A stretch of DNA of 5,118 bases from an uncultured Rhodospirillales bacterium (GTDB lineage Bacteria > Pseudomonadota > Alphaproteobacteria > Acetobacterales > Acetobacteraceae), in assembly GCA_903928045.1 (NCBI GenBank), contig CAIYPH010000788.1, positions 1 through 5,118 on the forward strand, written 5' to 3'. The position numbers were made by a program, and so were the translations under genes. The notes beneath the pieces are model-generated. The model saw only the letters and a program-made list of their open reading frames with translations, was not told the DNA's origin and made no database searches. Positions 1 through 5,118 of the stretch are shown here, piece by piece (the stretch's first letter is position 1; the number at the start of each line of letters is the position of its first letter).

Positions 1-887
1 CAATCGGCGCCACCGGCCCAGGCGGCCTGGAGGCGCTTGGCCTCCGCTTCGTCCGGCGCGAGCAGCACCTGGAGCGAGCGGCGCTCGGCCTGGCGGAATT
101 CGGCGGCGCGCGCGGCATAGGCCTGGGCGATCTCGTCCTCGGCGACCTGAACATCCCGCCCGATGATGTCGGGCGACAAAACGACGATCTTCACGCGCCG
201 GCGCTCGGGGGTGGAGTATTGCGGCAGATGGTTGTCGTACCAGCGCTGCAACTGCGCCTCGGTGGGGGCCGCCGGGGCGGGAGCGGCCTGGAGCAGCACC
301 TCGACCGTCTCGGCGACGCGCTTTTCCTGCTGGAATCCGTAGACCTCACGGGTCAGCAAATCGGGCACGAAGCCGCTGCTGCGGATGGGTTCCAGCAACT
401 GACGCTGCGCGAGGTCGGCGCGCATCATCGCCAGGAAGCGCGGCTCGCTGAGGTTATTGTTGCGCAGCACGGCGTTCAGCACGTTCCGGTCATACTGGCC
501 GCTGGGGCCGTGGAAGATCGGCATCTCCTGAATGGATTGCAGCAGCGCCGCGTCAGGCACCGCGAGGCCGAATTTCTGCACCGCGCTATCCATCGCCGCG
601 CGGGTGATCACCTGCTCCAGCGCCTGGCCGGCGATCGCCTTGCGCATCTGCGGCGTGGGATCGACCTTGCCGCCGAACATCCGCGTCACCTGGTCGAGCT
701 GACGGCGATAGGCGTCCTGTACCTCGGGGAGCTCGATCTTCTGCCCGGCGACAGTGGCGACCGAGGTATCGACGCCGACGTTTTTCACCACGTCGCCCAC
801 GCCCCACAGGACGAACACGCCAACCAAAAGGGCGAAGAACACCTTGGCAACCCAAGTGTTGAGGTGGCGGCGAAAACTTGTGAGCAT
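1..887 (-). CDS. ppiD: PpiD/SurA-type peptidyl-prolyl cis-trans isomerase, N-terminal part (runs off left edge)
   Basis: Reading the minus strand from the ATG at 887 gives 295 codons with no stop, so the gene continues beyond the left edge. Residues 1-12 are a short basic cytoplasmic tail (RRH), and residues 13-34 form one hydrophobic helix (VAKVFFALLVGVFVLWGVGD), the N-terminal inner-membrane anchor of PpiD. Residues 43-180 match the SurA_N-like chaperone region: a short 'VATVAGQKI' strand, then a helical part with the PpiD-like block 'PIFHGPSGQYDRNVLNAVLR' at 123-142 and 'LSEPRF' at 146-151. An Ala/Pro linker lies at 201-208. The parvulin (rotamase) domain seems only to begin near residue 269 (RRSLQVLLAPDEAEAKRL), so its catalytic residues are outside the window. 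PpiD-type proteins assist folding of exported proteins on the periplasmic face of the inner membrane. The Shine-Dalgarno is weak (a GGGA about 8 bases upstream), so the start rests on the anchor helix. A SurA-like label is the main alternative; the membrane anchor favours PpiD. Confidence 0.85.
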   Translation of the reverse strand, partial: MLTSFRRHLNTWVAKVFFALLVGVFVLWGVGDVVKNVGVDTSVATVAGQKIELPEVQDAYRRQLDQVTRMFGGKVDPTPQMRKAIAGQALEQVITRAAMDSAVQKFGLAVPDAALLQSIQEMPIFHGPSGQYDRNVLNAVLRNNNLSEPRFLAMMRADLAQRQLLEPIRSSGFVPDLLTREVYGFQQEKRVAETVEVLLQAAPAPAAPTEAQLQRWYDNHLPQYSTPERRRVKIVVLSPDIIGRDVQVAEDEIAQAYAARAAEFRQAERRSLQVLLAPDEAEAKRLQAAWAGGAD

Positions 888-937
888 CAGAAGGTCCCGT
901 GAGCGATAAGCCGCAACATACGGGCGGCGCGTGCGGT

Positions 938-966
938 TTGCCAGTGGACCGGGTTTCCGATAGAGG
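938..966 (+). promoter_or_regulatory. Candidate sigma70-type promoter for tpiA
   Basis: TTGCCA at 938-943 matches the -35 consensus TTGACA at five of six positions. Seventeen bases downstream, TAGAGG at 961-966 is a weak -10 (three of six). Transcription would begin near 973, leaving about 20 bases before the tpiA start with the ribosome site inside. The position is sensible, but the poor -10 makes this tentative. An imperfect inverted repeat (CCGCA at 911-915 with TGCGG at 932-936, extendable to 908-915/932-939 with one G-T pair) touches the -35 box. Confidence 0.3.
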
Positions 967-981
967 CGCTGGGGTCTCCTG

Positions 982-986
982 GGAGG
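982..986 (+). promoter_or_regulatory. Ribosome binding site of tpiA
   Basis: GGAGG lies seven bases before the ATG at 994. This fixes the tpiA start, which also agrees with the family's conserved N-terminus (GNWKMN close to the first residue). Confidence 0.8.
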
Positions 987-993
987 ATAGAAG

Positions 994-1728
994 ATGCGCC
1001 ATCTGATTGCCGGCAACTGGAAGATGAACGGATTGCGGGAGAGCGCGGCCGCGATCGTGACGCCGCTGCGCGATGGCGCCAACGGGCTCGGCTGCGACCT
1101 GCTGGTCTGCCCGCCGGCGACGCTGATCGGCACCGTGGCCCAGATTTTGGCTGGCTCCGCGGTAGCGGTGGGCGGGCAGGATTGCCACGCCAAGGTGTCG
1201 GGCGCCCATACCGGGGATATCTCGGCGGCGATGCTGCGCGATGCCGGTGCTTCCCATGTCATCCTCGGCCACTCCGAGCGCCGCGCCGACCATGGCGAGA
1301 GCGATGCGGTGGTGCGCGCCAAGACGGAGGCCGCGATGGCCGCCGGGCTCACCCCGATCGTCTGCGTCGGCGAGACCGAGGCGCAGCGCATGGCCGGCGA
1401 GCAGAATGCGGTCGTCGGCGCCCAGCTCGCGGGCTCGCTGCCCGAGGGTTTCGCCGGCGTGGTGGCCTATGAGCCGGTCTGGGCGATCGGCACCGGCAAG
1501 ACGCCGACCGAGGCGGATGTGGCGGACATGCATGCCTATATCCGCGGCAAGCTGGTGGCGCTTCTCGGCGCGAATGGGCAGAAGCTGCGCATCCTCTATG
1601 GCGGCTCGGTGAAGCCGGGCAACGCGGCCGCGCTGATGGGGATGCCGGATGTGGGCGGCGCGCTGGTCGGCGGCGCCAGCCTCAACGCGGCGGATTTCCT
1701 CGCCATCGCCAAGGCAGCAGCTGGCTAG
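994..1728 (+). CDS. tpiA: Triosephosphate isomerase
   Basis: The 244-residue product interconverts dihydroxyacetone phosphate and glyceraldehyde 3-phosphate in the cytoplasm, a step shared by glycolysis, gluconeogenesis and the Calvin cycle. It is a complete TIM barrel of near-usual length (about 250 residues). All signature elements are visible: AGNWKMN at 6-12, supplying Asn8 and Lys10; GHSERR at 92-97 with the electrophile His93; [15 protein letters not shown] at 158-172 with the catalytic base Glu160 followed by the flexible lid (loop 6); YGGSV at 202-206; and the C-terminal phosphate-binding [10 protein letters not shown] at 221-230. Nothing suggests loss of function. The gene is divergent from ppiD and convergent with the gtrA-like gene; its TAG stop (1726-1728) overlaps that gene's stop. 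In many alphaproteobacteria tpiA is followed by secG and pyrG (remembered synteny), which is not so here. Confidence 0.98.
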   Translation: MRHLIAGNWKMNGLRESAAAIVTPLRDGANGLGCDLLVCPPATLIGTVAQILAGSAVAVGGQDCHAKVSGAHTGDISAAMLRDAGASHVILGHSERRADHGESDAVVRAKTEAAMAAGLTPIVCVGETEAQRMAGEQNAVVGAQLAGSLPEGFAGVVAYEPVWAIGTGKTPTEADVADMHAYIRGKLVALLGANGQKLRILYGGSVKPGNAAALMGMPDVGGALVGGASLNAADFLAIAKAAAG

Positions 1729-2132
1729 TCCTTCGCGCGGAATACCACCGTGCGGCTGAAGTGGAAGTTGACGAACATCCCGGCCGCGGTGCCCGCCGCG
1801 ATCGCCAGCACCGGGTTGGCGGCGGCGAAGGCGCTGTAGGTGATGCAGATCGCGTAGGTGCCGCGGTTGAGCACGAAGCCGATCAGGTTGACCGCGAGGA
1901 AGAGTGCCCATTGTTTGTGCATCGGGCCGGCGCCGCGCCCGCGGAAGGTCCAGATCCGGTTGATCAGCCAGGTCGTGGTGGCCGCCGTCAGATAGGCGGC
2001 GGCACCCGCCCAGTAGAGTCCGATCGCGGCGCGGGTGCCGTAGACGGTGGCGTTATCGACCACGAAGCCGATGCCGCCGACCGTGCCGAAGCGGATAAAT
2101 TCGAGGATCAAGGCGCGGGAGGGCAGGGGCAT
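1725..2132 (-). CDS. GtrA-family four-helix membrane protein
   Basis: A small, very hydrophobic protein of 135 residues from the ATG at 2132, or 145 from the ATG at 2162, or 150 from a GTG at 2177. Using the 150-residue numbering, four membrane segments lie at about 27-46, 52-73, 89-110 and 118-138. The GtrA fold (PF04138) is recognisable: '[19 protein letters not shown]' opens helix 1, and the two halves end in related motifs, '[11 protein letters not shown]' at 70-80 and '[12 protein letters not shown]' at 136-147. Founding members are thought to help flip undecaprenyl-phosphate-glucose for O-antigen glucosylation, and others act in cell-surface polysaccharide assembly. The substrate here is unknown and no glycosyltransferase lies beside it. 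I prefer the 2132 start because AGGA precedes it by ten bases and homologues carry only a short tail before helix 1; the upstream starts have no clear ribosome site. The stop is fused with that of tpiA. Confidence 0.88.
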   Translation of the reverse strand: MPLPSRALILEFIRFGTVGGIGFVVDNATVYGTRAAIGLYWAGAAAYLTAATTTWLINRIWTFRGRGAGPMHKQWALFLAVNLIGFVLNRGTYAICITYSAFAAANPVLAIAAGTAAGMFVNFHFSRTVVFRAKD

Positions 2133-2261
2133 CGGGGGCGTGTCCTGGTGGCCCCCGCTCATAATCCGCTTCGCCACCGCCGGCTACGGGGCGGTACGGC
2201 GCTTGCTAGGAGGTTAACCCGCTGGCATCGTCTTCGGACGGTCATTTTAATGGAGGGGTTC
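2133..2261. other. Divergent spacer between gtrA-like and binding-protein genes
   Basis: This short gap should hold the start signals for two divergent genes (part of it may be gtrA-like coding sequence if an upstream start is used). It contains a perfect AGGAGG at 2208-2213 with no ATG, GTG or TTG in plausible range, overlapping the eight-base palindrome GGTTAACC at 2212-2219. TTGCTA at 2203-2208 resembles a -35 (four of six), but the matching -10 at 2226-2231 is poor. I cannot name a convincing promoter on either strand. Confidence 0.4.
2252..2258 (+). promoter_or_regulatory. Ribosome binding site that sets the first binding-protein start
   Basis: GGAGGGG lies just before the ATG at 2262, with five bases between GGAGG and the start codon. 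An in-frame ATG at 2250 overlaps this site, so it cannot be served by it, and starting there would put MEGF in front of the leader. The 2262 start also makes the signal peptide align exactly with that of the paralogue at 3974. Confidence 0.75.
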
Positions 2262-3845
2262 ATGCTTCGACGGGGATTCATGGCGGCGGGTGCGGCCAGT
2301 CTGGCGCTGCCGAGCATCGGGCGGGCGCAGGGTGCGTCCACCCTGCGCTTCATCCCGCAGATCGACCTCGCCTTCCTCGATCCGCATTGGACGACGGCCT
2401 ACGTCACCCGCAATCACTCTTACCTCGTGTTCGACACGCTGTTCGGTCAGGACGCCGATTTCAACTACACGCACCAGATGTTGTCCGGCCACGTCGTCGA
2501 GAACGACGGCAAGCAGTGGAAGCTCACATTGCGTGACGATCTCTGGTGGCATGACGGCGAGCGCGTGCTGGCGCGCGATTGCGTGGCCTCCATCAAGCGC
2601 TGGGCCAAGCGGGATGCGATCGGCGGCGCGCTGATGGACGCCACCGACGAGCTGTCGGCGCCCGACGACAAGACCATCCTGTTCAAGCTGAAGCGGCCCT
2701 TCGCGTTGCTGCCAGCCGCCCTCGGCAAGTCCCCCTCGCCGATGCCGGCGATGATGCCGGAGCGCATCGCCAACACCGATCCCTTCAAGCAGATCACCGA
2801 GATCATCGGCTCCGGCCCCTACCGCTACGTGCAGGGCGAGCGGGTGCAGGGCTCGAAGAACGTCTATCAGCGCTTCGAGAAATACGTGCCCCGCAAGGAT
2901 GGTGCGCTGGATTGGACGAGCGGCCCCAAGGTCGCGCATTTCGAGCGGGTGGTGTGGACCACCATCCCCGATGCCGCGACCGCCGCGGCCGCGCTGCAAT
3001 CGGGCGAGCAGGATTGGTGGGAATATCCCACCGCCGATCTGCAGCCACTGCTGAAGAAGAACCCCAAGATCCGCATGGCCTTTCCGGACCCGACCGGCGG
3101 CGTGGAGATGATGCGGCCGAATCACCTGGTGGCCCCCTTCAACAACCCCGCAGTGCGCCGCGCCTTCATGTACGCGATCGACCAGGCCGAATTCATGCAG
3201 GCGATCGTCGGCGATGATCCGGCGATGTACTACACGCCCCTCGGCATGTTCTGCCCGAAGACGCCGATGGCCAGCGAGGACGGGCTCGAGCCGCTGCGCG
3301 GCAAGCGGGACTACGCCAAGGTCAAGGAAATGCTGAAGGCGGCCGGCTATGCCGGCGAGAAGACGGTGCTGATGGTGCCGACCGACTACGTCACCCTCAA
3401 GGCGCTCGGCGACGTGATGGCCGATACCATGGCGCGCGTCGGCATGAACGTCGATTACGTGGCAACGGATTGGGGCACGATGCTCACCCGGCGCAACAAG
3501 AAGGACCCGGTGGAACAGGGCGGCTGGAGCGGCTTCATCACCGGATGGGCCGGCACCGACCATTTCAGCCCGCCCGCCCATATCGCGCTGCGCGGCAATG
3601 GCAACGATGCTGGCGCCTGGCCGGGTTGGTGCGTCAGCCCCGAGTTGGAGCAGATGCGCACCTCCTGGTTCGAAGCGCCGGATCTCAAGGGCCAGCAGGA
3701 GATCTGCCGCAAGATGCAGGTCCAGGCGATGAAGGATGTGCCGTACTACCCGCTCGGCCAGTTCCAGACACCGACGGCTTTCCGGACCGACATCACCGGG
3801 GTGCTGAACGGCTTCGCCACGTTCTGGAACGTGCGGCGGGCCTAG
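2262..3845 (+). CDS. ABC-transporter periplasmic substrate-binding protein, DppA/OppA type (SBP family 5)
   Basis: The 527-residue product should bind a small peptide or similar solute in the periplasm and deliver it to an ABC importer. Residues 1-22 are a signal peptide with twin arginines (RRGFM) and a probable cleavage site GRA|QG; there is no lipobox cysteine, so a soluble protein is expected. SBP_bac_5 features follow in order: 'YVTRNHSYLVFDTLFG' at 47-62, the 'WHDGERVLARDCVASIKRW' region at 96-114, 'MPERIANTDPFK' at 165-176, 'GSGPYRY' at 183-189, 'DAATAAAALQSGEQDWWE' at 237-254, 'FNNPAVRRAFMYAIDQ' at 293-308, and the C-terminal 'FWNVRR' at 521-526. Length is normal for the family. Where the usual motif has a phenylalanine before HDG, this copy has two tryptophans (95-96). 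The ligand cannot be deduced; peptides, glutathione and other small solutes are all possible. No permease or ATPase gene is in the window. A paralogue follows 128 bases downstream. Confidence 0.93.
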   Translation: MLRRGFMAAGAASLALPSIGRAQGASTLRFIPQIDLAFLDPHWTTAYVTRNHSYLVFDTLFGQDADFNYTHQMLSGHVVENDGKQWKLTLRDDLWWHDGERVLARDCVASIKRWAKRDAIGGALMDATDELSAPDDKTILFKLKRPFALLPAALGKSPSPMPAMMPERIANTDPFKQITEIIGSGPYRYVQGERVQGSKNVYQRFEKYVPRKDGALDWTSGPKVAHFERVVWTTIPDAATAAAALQSGEQDWWEYPTADLQPLLKKNPKIRMAFPDPTGGVEMMRPNHLVAPFNNPAVRRAFMYAIDQAEFMQAIVGDDPAMYYTPLGMFCPKTPMASEDGLEPLRGKRDYAKVKEMLKAAGYAGEKTVLMVPTDYVTLKALGDVMADTMARVGMNVDYVATDWGTMLTRRNKKDPVEQGGWSGFITGWAGTDHFSPPAHIALRGNGNDAGAWPGWCVSPELEQMRTSWFEAPDLKGQQEICRKMQVQAMKDVPYYPLGQFQTPTAFRTDITGVLNGFATFWNVRRA

Positions 3846-3853
3846 GCGTAGCG

Positions 3854-3884
3854 GGGCGGGGCAGGGGTTTCCTGCGTCCCGCCT
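3854..3884 (+). terminator. Strong hairpin just after the first binding-protein gene
   Basis: Arms 3855-3865 and 3871-3883 pair through eleven Watson-Crick pairs with a two-base bulge (GT at 3876-3877), plus a possible G-T pair at the base (3854/3884), around the loop GGTTT. It begins nine bases after the TAG stop. No T-run follows, so it does not fit a classic intrinsic terminator. It could protect the 3' end of the upstream message, slow the polymerase, or assist Rho-dependent ending. Confidence 0.5.
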
Positions 3885-3908
3885 GCGGCCGGCGGCAGTG
3901 GATGACGC

Positions 3909-3931
3909 GCCCTCGCACCCCCTGCGAGGGC
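3909..3931. repeat. Perfect inverted repeat, nine-base arms, five-base loop
   Basis: Arms GCCCTCGCA (3909-3917) and TGCGAGGGC (3923-3931) pair perfectly around CCCCC. The repeat sits 14 bases before a TATGAT box, and its right arm covers the expected -35 position of the second binding-protein gene. It may be a regulator site or an RNA hairpin. A T-run occurs only at 3950-3954, 18 bases beyond the stem, too far for a standard terminator. Confidence 0.55.
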
Positions 3932-3950
3932 CAGCGCCTTTGTGTATGAT
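3922..3950 (+). promoter_or_regulatory. Candidate promoter of the second binding-protein gene
   Basis: TATGAT at 3945-3950 matches the -10 consensus at five of six positions. The -35 at the ideal 17-base spacing is CTGCGA at 3922-3927, only three of six, and lies in the right arm of the inverted repeat. Transcription would start near 3957, leaving a leader of about 17 bases that includes the AAGGA ribosome site. A weak -35 inside a palindrome suggests an activator-aided or repressible promoter, but this is inference. Confidence 0.4.
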
Positions 3951-3962
3951 TTTTCAGCAAAG

Positions 3963-3967
3963 AAGGA
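3963..3967 (+). promoter_or_regulatory. Ribosome binding site of the second binding-protein gene
   Basis: AAGGA lies six bases before the ATG at 3974. The nearby ATG at 3967 is out of frame, so this site supports 3974 as the start. Confidence 0.7.
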
Positions 3968-3973
3968 TGGACG

Positions 3974-5118
3974 ATGAAGCGACGTGAGTTGATTTCAGGC
4001 GTGGCGGCGGGGCTGGCGATGCCGGCGATAGCGCGGGCGCAGGGGGCGCGCGTGCTGAAATTCGTGCCGCAGGCCAATCTCTCCAGCATGGATGCGGTAG
4101 CCGGCACCCAGTACGTGGTTCGCAATGCCGCGCTGATGGTGTGGGATACGCTCTACGGGGTGAACGCCAAGCTCGAGCCGCAGCCGCAGATGTGCGAGGG
4201 CCACGAGGCGAGCTCCGATCTCAAGACCTGGACTTTCAAGCTGCGCCCCGGCCTCAAGTTCCACGATGGCGGCGCAGTGACCACGCGTGACGTGATCGCG
4301 AGCCTGGAGCGCTGGATGGTGCGCGACACCATGGGCCAGATGATCAAGGGCCGGCTCGACGCGCTGGAGGCGATCGACGACCGCATTTTCCGCTTCCGCC
4401 TCAACAAGCCCTTCGCCAAGATGCTGTTCGCGCTCGGCAAGAACAACGCGCCCGTCGCGCTGATCATGCCGGAGCGCATCGCCAAGACTGACCCGTTCAA
4501 GCTGATCAGCGAATACGTCGGCTCCGGCCCGATGAAGTTCAACACGTCAGAATGGGTGCCGGGCTCCAAGGCGGTGTTCGAGAAATTCGCCGATTATTCG
4601 GTGCGCCCCGAGGCCGGCGAGTGGCTGGCCGGCGGCAAGCGGATGTATTTCGACCGGGTGGAGTGGCTGATCCCCTCGGACGCCGCCACCGCCGGCGCGG
4701 CGCTGCAGAACGGCGAGGTGGATTGGTGGGAAACCCCGCTGCCGGACCTGGTGCCGCTGCTCAAGCGCAACCGCAACATCAACCTCGATATCTCTGATCC
4801 GCTGGGAAATATCGGCTCGCTCAGGTTCAACCACCTCCAGCCCCCGTTCAATGATCCGCGCGCCCGTCGCGCCGTGCTGATGGCGCTGAGCCAGGCGGAT
4901 TACATGCAGGCGGTTGTCGGCGACAATCCGGACCTGTGGAAGGAATCGGCCAGCTTCTTCACGCCGGGCACCGCGGCCTACACCGATGCCGGCGGCGAAC
5001 TGCTCAAGGGCAAGCGCGATATCGACGGCGCCAAGAAGCTGCTCGCCGAGGCCGGGCTGCTCGGCGCCAAGGTGACGCTGGTGGTGGCGATGGACGTCGC
5101 GATCACCAAGGCGGAGGG
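3974..5118 (+). CDS. ABC-transporter substrate-binding protein, SBP family 5, paralogue of the upstream gene (runs off right edge)
   Basis: The frame stays open for 381 codons to the window end; comparison with the 527-residue upstream copy suggests about 145 residues are missing. Residues 1-22 form a leader with twin arginines (MKRREL) and cleavage motif ARA|QG, at the same position as in the neighbour. Family features follow in the same order: 'YVVRNAALMVWDTLYG' at 47-62, 'FHDGGAVTTRDVIASLERW' at 96-114, 'MPERIAKTDPFK' at 165-176, 'GSGP' at 183-186, 'DAATAGAALQNGEVDWWE' at 236-253, and 'FNDPRARRAVLMALSQ' at 292-307. By hand, 82 of the first 180 residues are identical to the upstream protein without gaps, and one gap near residue 215 keeps the rest aligned. 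It should be a periplasmic solute receptor of the same kind, perhaps with a different ligand, since the region after residue 318 differs. The hairpins and its own candidate promoter suggest separate expression. Confidence 0.92.
   Translation, partial: MKRRELISGVAAGLAMPAIARAQGARVLKFVPQANLSSMDAVAGTQYVVRNAALMVWDTLYGVNAKLEPQPQMCEGHEASSDLKTWTFKLRPGLKFHDGGAVTTRDVIASLERWMVRDTMGQMIKGRLDALEAIDDRIFRFRLNKPFAKMLFALGKNNAPVALIMPERIAKTDPFKLISEYVGSGPMKFNTSEWVPGSKAVFEKFADYSVRPEAGEWLAGGKRMYFDRVEWLIPSDAATAGAALQNGEVDWWETPLPDLVPLLKRNRNINLDISDPLGNIGSLRFNHLQPPFNDPRARRAVLMALSQADYMQAVVGDNPDLWKESASFFTPGTAAYTDAGGELLKGKRDIDGAKKLLAEAGLLGAKVTLVVAMDVAITKAE

Noticed and set aside
219..902. Plus-strand open frame of 227 codons opposite ppiD
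   Set aside because: The minus strand carries a coherent PpiD N-terminus with membrane anchor. The plus-strand product is His/Arg/Leu-rich and resembles nothing.
586..1911. Long minus-strand open frame (441 codons) opposite tpiA
   Set aside because: It is antisense to a certain tpiA and overlaps both ppiD and the gtrA-like gene. Its product is rich in Arg, His and Gly with no recognisable domain, typical of the mirror frame of a high-GC gene.
2222..2251. CTGGCA / TTTAAT (spacing 18) as promoter for the first binding-protein gene
   Set aside because: The -10 would overlap the ribosome site at 2252 and transcription would start about four bases before the ATG, which conflicts with use of that ribosome site.
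1761..2261. In-frame upstream extension of the first binding protein (694-codon open frame)
   Set aside because: The extra part runs antisense through the gtrA-like gene and has low-complexity Gly/Arg/Asp composition. The signal peptide and ribosome site place the true start at 2262.
2247..3581. Minus-strand open frame of 444 codons opposite the first binding protein
   Set aside because: Antisense shadow of a gene with clear family motifs; His/Arg/Gly-rich translation with no domain.
3455..3949. Overlapping frames at the 3' end of the first binding protein (both strands)
   Set aside because: The family's C-terminal sequence continues intact to the TAG at 3843, so these are out-of-frame shadows; there is no frameshift.
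3909..3954. Inverted repeat plus TTTTT at 3950-3954 as an intrinsic terminator
   Set aside because: Eighteen bases separate the stem from the T-run; the run lies at the end of a -10-like TATGAT and is better explained as promoter sequence.

Overview
The window looks like chromosomal DNA from a high-GC alphaproteobacterium. The GC-rich third codon positions, a PpiD-type foldase gene divergent from tpiA, and oligopeptide-type binding proteins with 'RRxF/L ... ARAQGA' leaders all fit Rhodospirillales. Acetobacteraceae (Roseomonas-like) is my best guess. The taxonomic call is inference from remembered family features, not from a search.

Layout. (1) 1-887, minus strand: N-terminal 295 codons of a membrane-anchored PpiD/SurA-type peptidyl-prolyl isomerase; the rest lies off the left edge. 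(2) 888-993: short divergent promoter region. (3) 994-1728, plus strand: complete triosephosphate isomerase gene tpiA with all catalytic residues. (4) 1725-2132 (possibly to 2162 or 2177), minus strand: a four-helix GtrA-family membrane protein, convergent with tpiA; the two stop codons share one CTAG. (5) About 2133-2261: short divergent gap. (6) 2262-3845, plus strand: complete periplasmic substrate-binding protein of the DppA/OppA type (SBP_bac_5). (7) 3846-3973: gap with two hairpin-forming inverted repeats and a candidate promoter. (8) 3974 to the right edge, plus strand: a second, paralogous binding protein, cut by the window end after 381 codons. No stretch longer than 300 bases lacks a gene.

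How the genes relate. ppiD and tpiA are housekeeping genes (envelope protein folding; glycolysis/gluconeogenesis). GtrA-family proteins are linked to moving lipid-linked sugars across the inner membrane. The two tandem binding proteins should capture small peptides or similar solutes for an ABC importer, but no permease or ATPase gene lies in the window. I see no mobile element, CRISPR array, RNA gene or phage feature, and nothing that I can defend as a previously undescribed system. The points most worth a second look are the tandem binding-protein duplication, the double-hairpin spacer between the copies, and the four-base overlap of tpiA and the gtrA-like gene.
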